Of a stretch of DNA of 40,510 nucleotides, positions 31,152-39,375 are shown piece by piece. The number at the start of each line of letters is the position of its first letter. The stretch's first letter is position 1. The DNA comes from a virus. The stretch covers positions 1-40,510 of the IMG/VR virus record IMGVR_UViG_3300011997_000005; one strand, written 5' to 3'. The notes under the pieces were generated by a model. The model searched no databases, had not been told where the DNA came from, and saw only the letters and a program-made list of their open reading frames with translations. The translations under genes were made by a program, and so were the position numbers.

Positions 31152-31719
31152 CCCCACCCCTACAGATAAGCCGAAGCAAGAGGAAACGGGGAAGTGGCGA
31201 GAAGTCCTAGGCAAAGATAAGCCCGGCGGGCGCGTTGAAGACCAACTGACGCACCGCACTGCGCCGTCACCGAAGCAAGACGTTTGCCGCTGTTCAGTCT
31301 GTCTTCAGAACTACCCGTTCCGAGAGGCATTATCGAACGGCGACAGCCCTGAATTAGCAGACGGAATCGCTGCCCAACCTACCCCCAAGCCAGCCGAGGG
31401 GGAGCTAGAAGCCATGACCGGCGTTATTGATACTGGTAGGCGGAAGGTGGCTGGTCCCTTAGCCTCTCAAAGTAAGATAGCCATTGAGGACTATATTCAG
31501 AGAGAGGTCAAGCTGAGGATTGACCAAATAATCGGTTGGGCCAAATCAGGCAAGTCCGCCAATTCCTACTCAATGGATATTGAAAATGTGGACCGCATGA
31601 GTCTTGACATTATGGGAGCTATTGCCAGACTCTACGATGCCCGCTTCGAGGCGGTAATGAAGGAAGCAGAAGCGGCGGAAGTTGACCCTCGCAAGGTTTG
31701 GTATGGGAGTAAAGAATGA
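31144..31719 (+). CDS. Unknown protein with N-terminal Cys cluster
   Basis: 191 residues. CRCSVCLQNYPF gives C-x-C-x-x-C near residue 48, within a charged, probably disordered N-terminal half; the second half is helical (IQREVKLRIDQIIGWAKSG). Overlaps both neighbours. Function unknown. Confidence 0.5.
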   Translation: MSNPTPTDKPKQEETGKWREVLGKDKPGGRVEDQLTHRTAPSPKQDVCRCSVCLQNYPFREALSNGDSPELADGIAAQPTPKPAEGELEAMTGVIDTGRRKVAGPLASQSKIAIEDYIQREVKLRIDQIIGWAKSGKSANSYSMDIENVDRMSLDIMGAIARLYDARFEAVMKEAEAAEVDPRKVWYGSKE

Positions 31720-31970
31720 AGCTCATAGAAGTATTTTGGACTGACACCACCAATGTGGCCGGAGGTTGGCATGACGAGGATGAGTTAAAAGACTTCGCCA
31801 CTAACATGAAATGGGAATGCTCCAATATCGGTTGGCTGGTGCATGAGGATGATGATTGCGTGGTGCTGGCAGGACGAAAAACCGTAGACGGTAAACACAC
31901 CGGCTTAATCGAGCGCATACCAAAGCAGATGATAACCCGGCGGCAGGAGTATGGGAGTAAAGACAAATGA
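31716..31970 (+). CDS. Conserved small phage protein (W-D-GWH...GWL type)
   Basis: 84 residues, ATGA overlap. The order EVFWTDT, GGWHDEDEL, CSNIGWLVHEDDDCVVLAG and ERIPKQMI matches a small protein common in phages and of unknown role. Confidence 0.65.
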   Translation: MKLIEVFWTDTTNVAGGWHDEDELKDFATNMKWECSNIGWLVHEDDDCVVLAGRKTVDGKHTGLIERIPKQMITRRQEYGSKDK

Positions 31971-32119
31971 TTGCTACAGGCGGTGGCCACGGTATTGTTA
32001 TTTATACTCGCTACTGGCGAGTTTTGAAGCGAAAGCTTCGAGATAGGCCCCCCGTAAGGGATGCCACCACCTGTTATTCGCATTATACCATCATAAGGAG
32101 TACAAATGAACCTCGATAA
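31967..32119 (+). CDS. Doubtful basic peptide (50 aa)
   Basis: ATGA overlap with the previous gene. Basic sequence (YTRYWRVLKRKLRDRPPVR). The DNA also holds a GAAGC-GAAA-GCTTC hairpin (32027-32040), so this stretch may instead be a leader or processing site before the 32106 gene. Confidence 0.25.
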   Translation: MIATGGGHGIVIYTRYWRVLKRKLRDRPPVRDATTCYSHYTIIRSTNEPR

Positions 32120-32507
32120 GATACTAGAAGACTTACTCGGTTACTGGCCTGAAATGGATAAAACCCAAAATGATGACACCGTTAAACTGGCCCAAGCCAA
32201 AGCCGCCATCATCCAGTGGGCGGCATTAGAATATAAGAATAACAATCAAGGAGATACTATTATGGAAAATCAAGAATTAACTTTCGGTGGCAAAGCAGTA
32301 GGTTTGAGCTTTAACCCGTCAGGCAATGCCGAGGTCAATGCGCTCAAGGTATCGGCCGCTAATTTTATTGATGAGATTTGCGGGCCGAGTGGCGAGAAGT
32401 TGGATTTTAAGGCCGACGCCGAGGCAGCAGCTATGCGTAAACTAGCTCAACGTGCTGCCCAAGAAGCTCAGATGTGGGCGGTAAAGGCTGCCACATGGCA
32501 AAGCTAG
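32106..32507 (+). CDS. Two-start gene; C-terminal half resembles Acb2/Tad1-type small phage proteins
   Basis: 133 residues from ATG 32106 (AAGGAG site), with an in-phase internal ATG at 32262 that has its own AAGGAG eight bases upstream and would give 81 residues. The first part (52 residues) is a helical unit. The second has FGGKAVGLSFNPSGNAEV, a helix, and AQMWAVKAATW, which I recall from small phage proteins related to the Acb2/Tad1 hairpin group that trap cyclic nucleotides to block CBASS or Thoeris. The family match is tentative. Confidence 0.5.
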   Translation: MNLDKILEDLLGYWPEMDKTQNDDTVKLAQAKAAIIQWAALEYKNNNQGDTIMENQELTFGGKAVGLSFNPSGNAEVNALKVSAANFIDEICGPSGEKLDFKADAEAAAMRKLAQRAAQEAQMWAVKAATWQS

Positions 32508-32776
32508 GACTGCTCCCAGATAAAGCTACCCTGCCAGAGATAAATGCATATTTTGATAAGCAGTATCTTCGGTATGGGGGCTTTTGTGGAGAGTGCGGGG
32601 AGGGAGTTAAGCCAATGTTAAATGATGATGTTGATACGTTTGGGCTATGTGAGTTCAACGGCTCCCATCCCGATTGCGGGGATCACAATATGAAGTTTGT
32701 AGAAAAGACCCCTGAGACATTCGGTGGCTATGAGATATACAAATGTAAGAATTGTGAACATCAGGAGGCTTTATGA
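32495..32776 (+). CDS. Zinc-ribbon-containing small protein
   Basis: 93 residues from ATG 32495, overlapping the previous gene by 13 nt; an upstream in-phase ATG at 32474 is less likely. GGFCGECGEG and, near the end, YKCKNCEHQ give two C-x-x-C pairs that could bind one zinc, with an acidic middle. Function unknown. Confidence 0.55.
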   Translation: MAKLGLLPDKATLPEINAYFDKQYLRYGGFCGECGEGVKPMLNDDVDTFGLCEFNGSHPDCGDHNMKFVEKTPETFGGYEIYKCKNCEHQEAL

Positions 32777-32899
32777 ACCGCTTAAAAGCTACTCAACGGC
32801 TGCGCTTGGGGGGAGAATGAAGTTTACAGTAGATATCTGGAAAGGAGCTTAGAGTGAACCATACGATGTGTCACGGAGATGAGGTAGAATAAGAAGCAC
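32777..32899 (+). other. Short intergenic gap with tiny ORFs
   Basis: Holds only chains of 11-15 codons (for example ATG at 32773 and 32817) with overlapping starts; nothing convincing. The gene at 32900 has only a weak AATAAGAAG site. Confidence 0.4.
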
Positions 32900-33103
32900 A
32901 TGGATCAAAACCCCTATATTATGTGTCAGGAGCTATATAAACTCTTAACTGACTCCAACGGCGAGTTAACCACTAATCAGGTTAGCTACATGACGGGAGT
33001 GCTCAAAACAATCCTAGTGCTTTATAAGGAGGTCGATCAACGCCCGGCTGAGATCGTCAAGAAACCATTTAAGATAACCGATATATTTAACGGAGATAAT
33101 TAG
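32900..33103 (+). CDS. Small helical protein
   Basis: 67 residues. Helical, hydrophobic-patterned (NQVSYMTGVLKTILVLYKE); no clear membrane span. It precedes a small membrane protein by one base. Function unknown. Confidence 0.5.
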   Translation: MDQNPYIMCQELYKLLTDSNGELTTNQVSYMTGVLKTILVLYKEVDQRPAEIVKKPFKITDIFNGDN

Positions 33104-33104
33104 T

Positions 33105-33314
33105 ATGATTGCGAAATTAGTACAAGCTGTAGTAGTGGCCGTGTTTGTGACCTTAATCTGTGTCCTCATAGGCTCGATCCTCGCAGCGCTGAGCGTGAGT
33201 ATTGCCGTGACCATTGGGGACTTCCTCAAGGGGTACAGTGCAGTGTTGGGAGTGTTAGCCGGGCTTTGGTTCTATTTTAGTGGCAGTACATTCAACTGGC
33301 CTAACCGTGGCTAA
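33105..33314 (+). CDS. Small two-span membrane protein
   Basis: 69 residues. Spans at about 5-32 (VVVAVFVTLICVLIGSIL) and 45-60 (AVLGVLAGLWFYFSG). Its stop overlaps the GTG of the next gene. Function unknown. Confidence 0.6.
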   Translation: MIAKLVQAVVVAVFVTLICVLIGSILAALSVSIAVTIGDFLKGYSAVLGVLAGLWFYFSGSTFNWPNRG

Positions 33315-33432
33315 GAAACCCCGTCCAGCTATCCCCCCTAAGCAGATCGTGAAAGATGTTAAGACCCCCTCACCAGCAGATATTCAAGAGAAGTATTATG
33401 GCAAGCCGGAGCTAGACCCTCGGAAGCTATAA
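33307..33432 (+). CDS. Small basic Pro-rich peptide (41 aa)
   Basis: GTG start overlapping the previous gene by 8 nt, TAA at 33430-33432. KKPRPAIPPKQIVKD, then TPSPADIQEKYYGKP. Last gene of the rightward operon. Function unknown. Confidence 0.45.
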   Translation: MAKKPRPAIPPKQIVKDVKTPSPADIQEKYYGKPELDPRKL

Positions 33433-33434
33433 CT

Positions 33435-33454
33435 AAAAGCCCCCTTGCGGGAGC
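33435..33454 (-). terminator. Leftward terminator
   Basis: Minus strand GCTCCC-GCAA-GGGGGC (GNRA loop, one G-U pair), then TTTTAGTT. It ends the 54-aa gene at 33474 and faces the end of the rightward operon. Confidence 0.65.
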
Positions 33455-33473
33455 AGTTTAGTGGGTGAGGGGA

Positions 33474-33638
33474 TTAGTCCTCGTCGTTGTCGGGGTAGAC
33501 CGCTTCGATGTTGAGCGAGCTGTAGGATATGCCCTCGCGGGTGATCTCGTCTATGAGGCGGTCACGGTCAGCTACGTTATCGGCTGTGGCGTAGCCTTGA
33601 GAGCCGTCTAGTTCGATGTATTTGATGATGTAGGTCAT
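33474..33638 (-). CDS. Small acidic protein (54 aa), leftward
   Basis: ATG at 33638 with AAGGCT upstream, TAA at 33476-33474. MTYIIKYIELDGSQGYATA, DRDRLIDEITREGISYSSLN and an acidic end (PDNDED). A complete transcription unit: promoter at 33664-33692 and terminator at 33435-33454. Divergent from the gene at 33744. It could be a regulator or an anti-defence peptide; unknown. Confidence 0.6.
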   Translation of the reverse strand: MTYIIKYIELDGSQGYATADNVADRDRLIDEITREGISYSSLNIEAVYPDNDED

Positions 33639-33663
33639 TTGATTGAGCCTTGCTTATGAATCC

Positions 33664-33692
33664 AATATACTACACACTACACACGTTGTCAA
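33664..33692 (-). promoter_or_regulatory. Leftward promoter TTGACA-17-TATATT
   Basis: Minus strand TTGACA (33692-33687), 17-nt spacer, TATATT (33669-33664). Its spacer carries ACACACTACACAC on the plus strand, which recurs at the opposite promoter. Confidence 0.8.
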
Positions 33693-33708
33693 CACTTTTA
33701 TTTCACTA

Positions 33709-33737
33709 TTGCATACACAGGCTACATACGGTACACT
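33709..33737 (+). promoter_or_regulatory. Rightward promoter TTGCAT-17-TACACT
   Basis: TTGCAT (33709-33714), 17-nt spacer, TACACT (33732-33737). Six bases later is the ATG at 33744, so the transcript is predicted to be leaderless. TACACTACACAC overlaps the -10. Confidence 0.7.
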
Positions 33738-33743
33738 ACACAC

Positions 33744-34109
33744 ATGAACCAGCGTAAAAACATTTGGATAGCTAAAGGCAATATAGAACGCTTCGAACAG
33801 GAGCCTAACAAGAGTGGGTTAGTTAATATTCTACTTGACCGCCACTATGATCCTCATAAATATCTACGGCAACTTTCCTCCTCCCCCAAACCCTTAGAAG
33901 TTAGTCGAAGCAATACTGAGCCACAAGAGCCTCGCAGGGCAGAGGTGGACGCTGCCAAAGGGAAAATCTCATATCACCCCAACATGGCACTACCGACCAC
34001 GCTAGAAGAAGCCAACGATCCAAACTCTCCAGGCTATTCAGCTAATATCAAGCCTGACCGCAAGGATTATGGAGCATTACAGAAGCCAGGGAAGGGTAAA
34101 GCTAAATGA
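33744..34109 (+). CDS. Ribbon-helix-helix-like DNA-binding protein
   Basis: 121 residues. The N-terminus KNIWIAKGNIERFEQ then NKSGLVNILLDRHY fits a ribbon strand plus two helices, as in Arc/CopG-type regulators. From residue 50 it is Pro/Ser/Lys-rich and disordered. It has no ribosome site and likely begins at the transcript's first base. Placed at a divergent promoter with repeats, it is a good candidate for an autoregulator or genetic switch. The minus gene at 39682 has a similar motif. Confidence 0.6.
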   Translation: MNQRKNIWIAKGNIERFEQEPNKSGLVNILLDRHYDPHKYLRQLSSSPKPLEVSRSNTEPQEPRRAEVDAAKGKISYHPNMALPTTLEEANDPNSPGYSANIKPDRKDYGALQKPGKGKAK

Positions 34110-34378
34110 GCAAGAAGAAGAAACAAGACATCCCTCGTTTTGCTTTGACCTTAGTAGATACTGAAACCATGCTAGGTGACAGATATTTAACGGTGAGTAT
34201 TGGTGCAGATAAGCTGATGGACTTTGTTAAGAGTATCCCAGAAGCTAAACGAGTAAACCCCGGCGAGACAGAGTTTAACGCCATGCTGTATTTCTTTCAG
34301 GAGCAGGTAGACAAATCTGATGCTGAGAGGATCGAGGGTGAGGCGACTACGAAGTATAAGGTGGATAAGAATGTCTAA
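34106..34378 (+). CDS. Unknown small protein
   Basis: 90 residues, ATGA overlap. Lys-rich start (SKKKKQDIPRFALTLVD), then a mixed strand-helix fold. Function unknown. Confidence 0.55.
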   Translation: MSKKKKQDIPRFALTLVDTETMLGDRYLTVSIGADKLMDFVKSIPEAKRVNPGETEFNAMLYFFQEQVDKSDAERIEGEATTKYKVDKNV

Positions 34379-34706
34379 CGAGCAGATTCTAACCAAAGCA
34401 ATCGAGCAAGCGATTGCTAACGGGTGGCTACCTCACGCCATGACTACAGGCGACCCGTGGGAAGTGCAAGGCATGATTACTCTGAATTTGGTATCTAACG
34501 GCCACATAATAGCCGACCATATGCACCTCCTTTATTCCCATAGCTTCGCTAAAGCGCTGTGGGGAGATAAGCCACTACCAAGAATAACGGTCGTACTCCC
34601 GGCGCTCCCTGATGGTGCAATCGTCTCCGTTAAAGCATGGCAGTTACACCTACAGCAAATGGTGATAGCTGACGATCCAATTGCGTACCTCGGAGATAAC
34701 CTGTGA
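34371..34706 (+). CDS. Unknown small protein
   Basis: 111 residues from ATG 34371, preceded by AGGTGG; an upstream frame to 34320 is not supported. NEQILTKAIEQAIANGWLP and SVKAWQLHLQQMVIADD suggest a compact fold; a similar WLP-type opening occurs in many small phage proteins. Function unknown. Confidence 0.55.
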   Translation: MSNEQILTKAIEQAIANGWLPHAMTTGDPWEVQGMITLNLVSNGHIIADHMHLLYSHSFAKALWGDKPLPRITVVLPALPDGAIVSVKAWQLHLQQMVIADDPIAYLGDNL

Positions 34707-35041
34707 GAAAAGGGGATCGGATAATTGCCATCGACTTCGATCATACTCTGTGTGACACAGCTCACCCCGTAGAGGGCAAGAAGATGGGCGCACCTATGCC
34801 CGGAGCCTTAGAGGTAGTTGAAGAGCTACAGGATAGGGGATACGGCGTAATAGTTTTCACAATAAACAATGTACAGGTAGTTGGGGAGTGGTTAGATTAT
34901 TATAATTTCGATTGTCAGGTGACGAGCATCAAGCCAGCCGCCGAGGTGTATGTAGATGATAAGGCATTGAGATTCACAGGCAACTGGCAACAGACCCTCA
35001 AGGAGCTGGAAGTACTGACTGGATGGGTAGAGGTTGACTAA
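34703..35041 (+). CDS. HAD-like phosphatase
   Basis: 112 residues, GTG start overlapping the previous stop (GTGA). IIAIDFDHTLCDT holds the D-x-D-x-T-L nucleophile motif (Asp at about residue 11); GYGVIVFTINN supplies the T/S motif and EVYVDDKAL the acidic motif III. Small HAD enzymes in phages act on nucleotides or polynucleotide ends; the substrate is unknown. Confidence 0.75.
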   Translation: MRKGDRIIAIDFDHTLCDTAHPVEGKKMGAPMPGALEVVEELQDRGYGVIVFTINNVQVVGEWLDYYNFDCQVTSIKPAAEVYVDDKALRFTGNWQQTLKELEVLTGWVEVD

Positions 35042-35064
35042 GCATTAGGATAACGGCATAGTAT
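35034..35064 (+). promoter_or_regulatory. Promoter before the terminase genes
   Basis: TTGACT (35034-35039) with CATAGT at 17 nt (35057-35062) or TAGTAT at 19 nt (35059-35064). The ATG at 35072 lies 7-9 nt after the -10 with no ribosome site, so this message may also be leaderless. Confidence 0.55.
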
Positions 35065-35071
35065 TATCAAC

Positions 35072-35437
35072 ATGGAAACTAGAGACCAAGTTAAGAAGCA
35101 AGTCCCTAATCCAACAGGCAAAGGTGGCTTCCAAGACAGGCCAGAAGACCGCAACAAAGGCACTTGGGATTCTAAGAACTCTATCAGTTTTCAGTACAAT
35201 AGAATGCTCAATATGTCAGAGGCAGACTTCGAGGAGCTAGTTAAGCAACCTAAGACTGATCGAACTATGGCACAACGTCTAGCGTTCAATCGCATTAAGG
35301 CAGCAGATAAATCATTACCGGACATGAAAGAGATTACGGATAGAGTAGAGGGCAAGCCCCAAGTGTTTGTCGATGCTACCACTAATGGCAAAGACCTACC
35401 CTCGCCTATCATTTCGTTGAATACTGATGTTCAGTGA
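35072..35437 (+). CDS. Terminase small subunit-like (DUF5681-type N-terminus)
   Basis: 121 residues. NPTGKGGFQDRPEDRNKGTW is the G-x-GGF-x-DRPE-x-RN-x-G-x-W opening of DUF5681-type proteins that occur just before TerL. A helical middle (DFEELVKQPKTDRTMAQRLAF) could bind pac DNA. Overlaps TerL by 11 nt. Small-subunit function is inferred from this order. Confidence 0.65.
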   Translation: METRDQVKKQVPNPTGKGGFQDRPEDRNKGTWDSKNSISFQYNRMLNMSEADFEELVKQPKTDRTMAQRLAFNRIKAADKSLPDMKEITDRVEGKPQVFVDATTNGKDLPSPIISLNTDVQ

Positions 35438-36620
35438 GACAACTGCCACTAACAAGATCAAGCGGCTCAACAAACGTATCCGACTAGTCGCCGGTGGTAC
35501 GAGTGCCTCTAAGACCATCTCAATCCTGCTGTACCTGATTGCTAAGGCTCAGAGCGATACAACCCCTACGCTAACCTCTATCGTGAGTGAGAGCTTTCCG
35601 CACTTAAAACGTGGAGCAATGCGTGACTTCCTCAACATCATGCAGAGCCACAACTATTACAAAGAGGATTTGTGGAACCGTACCGATTGCATTTATACCT
35701 TTGAGACTGGTTCACGCATTGAGTTCTTTTCCGCCGATGCACCATCTAAGGTTCGAGGCCCACGGCGTGAGCGATTGTTCGTTAACGAGGCCAACAACGT
35801 AGCTAAGGAATCATGGGATCAGCTCTTGCTGCGTACTAAGGAGTTTGCACTGGCTGATTGGAACCCCACATCGGATTTTTACCTCTATGACGACTATGGC
35901 CTGAGTGATGATGGTATCCCCGGTACAACCGACACTTATGCCCAGTTTCTTATCCTAACCTACTTGGACAACCAAGCGCTTGATCCTAGTATCGTGCAGG
36001 AGATTGAGAAGCGCCGACCTAATAAGGGTTGGTGGAAAGTCTATGGTGAGGGCAAACGGGGCGAGGTTGAGGGTAAAATCTACAAGGACTGGCAGATTAT
36101 CCCCGAAGTCCCTCATGAAGCTAGATTAGAACGCTATGGGCTAGACTTTGGCTATTCCAACGACCCTACGGCTATCGTGGCGCTGTATTCCTATAATGGT
36201 GGCTACATCATTGACGAGATACTTCATCGTAAAGGCATGAGCAATAAACAGATTGCCGATCACCTCAATAACTTACCCTTTGCTCTAGTGATCGCAGATA
36301 GTGCCGAACCCAAGAGTATCGCTGAGATTGCTGAGTACGGGACTAGTATCATCCCCGCCCAAAAAGGGCCAGGCAGCGTCGCTCAGGGTATCCAGTATGT
36401 TCAGTCACAGCGCATTAGCATGACCCAGAACTCAACCAATACGATTAAGGCTTACCGTAACTATCTGTGGGAACTCGACAAAGAGGGCAAGATCCTAAAC
36501 GTCCCCAATCACTTCCTAAGCGATCAGATGGACGCTACCCGCTACGCACTTGAAACTATGCGACCTCGTGAGGAAGAGGAAGATTATGTTGCTCCCCCTA
36601 TTAACTCCCTGATTTACTAA
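35427..36620 (+). CDS. terL: Terminase large subunit (ATPase-nuclease)
   Basis: 397 residues. Walker A-type GGTSASKT at 23-30, Walker B-like LFVNEAN at 117-123 and the C-terminal RNase H-like nuclease with GLDFGYSNDPTA (D240), ADSAEPKS (D291) and SDQMDATRYA (D366/D369). It drives packaging and cuts concatemers. Shorter than many TerLs but with both domains intact. Confidence 0.9.
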   Translation: MFSETTATNKIKRLNKRIRLVAGGTSASKTISILLYLIAKAQSDTTPTLTSIVSESFPHLKRGAMRDFLNIMQSHNYYKEDLWNRTDCIYTFETGSRIEFFSADAPSKVRGPRRERLFVNEANNVAKESWDQLLLRTKEFALADWNPTSDFYLYDDYGLSDDGIPGTTDTYAQFLILTYLDNQALDPSIVQEIEKRRPNKGWWKVYGEGKRGEVEGKIYKDWQIIPEVPHEARLERYGLDFGYSNDPTAIVALYSYNGGYIIDEILHRKGMSNKQIADHLNNLPFALVIADSAEPKSIAEIAEYGTSIIPAQKGPGSVAQGIQYVQSQRISMTQNSTNTIKAYRNYLWELDKEGKILNVPNHFLSDQMDATRYALETMRPREEEEDYVAPPINSLIY

Positions 36621-36673
36621 TTATGCTATAGTTAAGCTCAAGAATTACTGTGCAGTAAAAGGACATTACACCC

Positions 36674-39091
36674 GTGGCGTTTTCCTTCATCGACGAAGAG
36701 GATTTAGTAGAGCGATTTAATGATTCTATGACCTATATGCTCCCGTTGTTCAAACCTCTCGATGAGTTTGAGCGGATCGCCCGCAACCAACCTCACCCCG
36801 GTATTGACAAGAGCCTGCCTAAAGTCACCGATGGTACACTGGCGGCCTTTATCCAAGAGCTACCCAAGCGCATCATTCAGCGTATTCCCACGGGTAACAT
36901 CATCTCTAATGACCGTTGGTTTGAGATCATTGCCGACTACATACTAGAGCATGAGATTATCGCCAATGCTAACACTACCGCCGCATTGATTCAGAAGTGC
37001 TGGGCATTGACCTCCAAGAGCCTGACCTATGGCTCACAACCAGCGTTCGTGCAGTTCGTCAACCGAGGTGATTACTTCGGGACTGACTTCACCTTGCCCT
37101 ATATCAAAGATGTCTTGCTCGAACAGGGTAAATTGAGTGACCGTGACTCTAACGTGATCTTCCTCAAGGCTTGGTATCAGCCCAACCAGATTGACGCCAT
37201 TATCAAAAAAGAGGACATGCTGACCAAGAACTCTCAGGATCGCAAGGACGCCGAGGCTTACGCTTCCGGCTGGGACTTGAAAGAACTAGCCAACCTCAAG
37301 GATAAGATCCAGCAAAAGGATAACTGGTCACTGACTCCCAACGAGCGTAACAAGATGACCAACAAAGGCTTCATTGAGATCGTCCATTGCTTCCAGCGTG
37401 GTATCGGAGCGGAGTTTTACTCATTCTCACCCGTCACCAAACAAGTCGTGCGTCGGCGCAAGAACAAAGACCCTCGTGGCATGATTCCCATTCACTACAT
37501 GTACGCCAACGTTGACCTGTCCAACCCGTTAGGCCGTGGCAGCGTGGAAGTGTCTGGCGGTATGCAGAACTTACTCGATAGTGAAGTCCAGTCTTACCAG
37601 TACATGCGTAGCTTGCTTATGAACCCCCCGCTAGAGATTAAGGGCAACGTACCCACCTCGGTCGTTAAGTACGCTCCTAACGCCTTGTGGAAGGTCGGTA
37701 GCGATCCTAACGCTTCTATTACCCCCGTTAAACTGGAGACTGCCTCACTGCAAGCCTTCCCGCAGAACTACGGCCTGATTAAAGGTCAGATCATGGCGCT
37801 CAACAGTGCTGGTGATAACACCGTACCGGCTCAATCGGGTAATGCCAGCTCCAAGACTCCCCAAGGTGTCGATGCTCAACAGATGCACCTCGGACTCTCG
37901 GACAACTACATGCGCCGTCAGTTTGAGTCCACCTTTGAAGAGATTATCAACACCATGCTCAACCTGTACTTCGCTGAACGTAGCGGGACACAAGAGATCA
38001 AGATTGATGTTGAAACCGCTGATAAGCTCAGGGACATTGATGAGTCCCCCAATAAATTGCAGTACGTCAACAAAGACAACGTGTGCCGGATTAACTACGA
38101 CTCTGAAACTCCTAAGTTAGACTTCAAGGCCGACCCAACATCTTCAACGATTGAGGACAACCAAGAGCAAATCGCTGTGCTACAAGAAGTCTTGGCCGAA
38201 GCTGCTAAGAATCCATATATCCCCTACCTCATGCAATCAGTCGGTAAAGAACTCCACATCGGTGAGGTTTACAAGCAATTGTTCGAGCGTCTCGGGGTTA
38301 AGGACATGGATAAGATCGTCACTGACCTAGAGAAAGACCCGCAGACGGGTCAGGTCAAGGCTCCAAGTGTTATGACACCGTTCTTCGACAAGCCTCACCT
38401 CACGGCCGTTTACAAAGACCTCCCACCCGCCGCTCAGGTTCAGTTACTGGCCAATGGTGGTGTTAATGTCCAAATCAGTGATGTACTCCAACCTAACATC
38501 GACCAGATTGCTGGTGGTAGATTGCAGAACCCTGTCCAACCCGCCTACGTCGATCAACAGACGGGTCAGATTGTCAGTGGCCACCCGCAGAACGGCGAGC
38601 CTTACGTCGATCCGCAGACGGGCCAGCCAGTACCGCAACAGGCGGCCCAACCCCAAGCCCAACCGTCAATCTCCGATCACCCAATCCTGCAGATGATGAA
38701 CACCCTACAGATTAAGTTTGCCGATCTACCCGAAGATTCACAGCACGAAGTCCTCGCTGCCTTGGGTATCCCCACTTCTGGCATGGCCACACCCGCTTCA
38801 CAGAAGATGCAGGTAGAGCAGTCTAACGCCGCCGTTAAGGTAGCTGAACTAGCCCACAAGCAACAGACCACGGATAACGCTCATATCCTCGGAGCCAGCG
38901 CCGAAGCCCTCAAGGTCGCCCAATTACACCACACCATGAACCAGGCTCAGGCCACTAACGCTCAAGCGCAAGCTACGCACGATCTGGCGGTCAACAATGC
39001 TGCTCAGGCTGGCGAACAAGCCGCCGCTTCCCATGAACTAGCTGTCCAGACTGCTAAGAAACCGATGGCTAAGGCCGGAGCCGCTAAGTGA
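36674..39091 (+). CDS. Portal protein
   Basis: 805 residues, GTG start with AAAAGGA 11-17 nt upstream. It follows TerL. An N-terminal stem or wing region (to about 300) contains GMIPIHYMYANVDL and a helical LLDSEVQSYQYMRSLLMNPPLE; a Gln/Pro-rich tract and a long Ala/Gln/His-rich C-terminal coiled coil (680-805) extend the barrel, as in large podoviral portals. It forms the ring for DNA entry and tail attachment. Function is supported by order and size. Confidence 0.75.
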   Translation: MAFSFIDEEDLVERFNDSMTYMLPLFKPLDEFERIARNQPHPGIDKSLPKVTDGTLAAFIQELPKRIIQRIPTGNIISNDRWFEIIADYILEHEIIANANTTAALIQKCWALTSKSLTYGSQPAFVQFVNRGDYFGTDFTLPYIKDVLLEQGKLSDRDSNVIFLKAWYQPNQIDAIIKKEDMLTKNSQDRKDAEAYASGWDLKELANLKDKIQQKDNWSLTPNERNKMTNKGFIEIVHCFQRGIGAEFYSFSPVTKQVVRRRKNKDPRGMIPIHYMYANVDLSNPLGRGSVEVSGGMQNLLDSEVQSYQYMRSLLMNPPLEIKGNVPTSVVKYAPNALWKVGSDPNASITPVKLETASLQAFPQNYGLIKGQIMALNSAGDNTVPAQSGNASSKTPQGVDAQQMHLGLSDNYMRRQFESTFEEIINTMLNLYFAERSGTQEIKIDVETADKLRDIDESPNKLQYVNKDNVCRINYDSETPKLDFKADPTSSTIEDNQEQIAVLQEVLAEAAKNPYIPYLMQSVGKELHIGEVYKQLFERLGVKDMDKIVTDLEKDPQTGQVKAPSVMTPFFDKPHLTAVYKDLPPAAQVQLLANGGVNVQISDVLQPNIDQIAGGRLQNPVQPAYVDQQTGQIVSGHPQNGEPYVDPQTGQPVPQQAAQPQAQPSISDHPILQMMNTLQIKFADLPEDSQHEVLAALGIPTSGMATPASQKMQVEQSNAAVKVAELAHKQQTTDNAHILGASAEALKVAQLHHTMNQAQATNAQAQATHDLAVNNAAQAGEQAAASHELAVQTAKKPMAKAGAAK

Positions 39092-39375
39092 CCCACCTAC
39101 TTAGACCCAAGATAATCAAAGAGTTTGAAGATGATGCTAAGACCCAGGCCAAGTTTCACCTCTCAATGGCATGGTTCTGGTTAGCTAACTTCCCGATAGT
39201 GGTCTACATCTTTGTCTACCAGCCAGCCTTCTGGAACAAGTACGGCGTGTTCTATGTGTTGATTGCCTCGTTATATGCTAACTTTGCCACAGACTTCGGG
39301 GCATTAAGTGGCGCTCAAGCCTCAATGAAAGCCGATAATATCACCATCACTAACGAGGAGGTAGTCAACCTATGA
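39088..39375 (+). CDS. Small membrane protein between portal and scaffold
   Basis: 95 residues, GTG overlapping the portal stop (GTGA). Two likely spans at about 27-45 (AWFWLANFPIVVYIFVY) and 53-68 (VFYVLIASLYANFA). Unusual for a head region; it may be a membrane-linked or lysis-related factor. Function unknown. Confidence 0.55.
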   Translation: MTHLLRPKIIKEFEDDAKTQAKFHLSMAWFWLANFPIVVYIFVYQPAFWNKYGVFYVLIASLYANFATDFGALSGAQASMKADNITITNEEVVNL

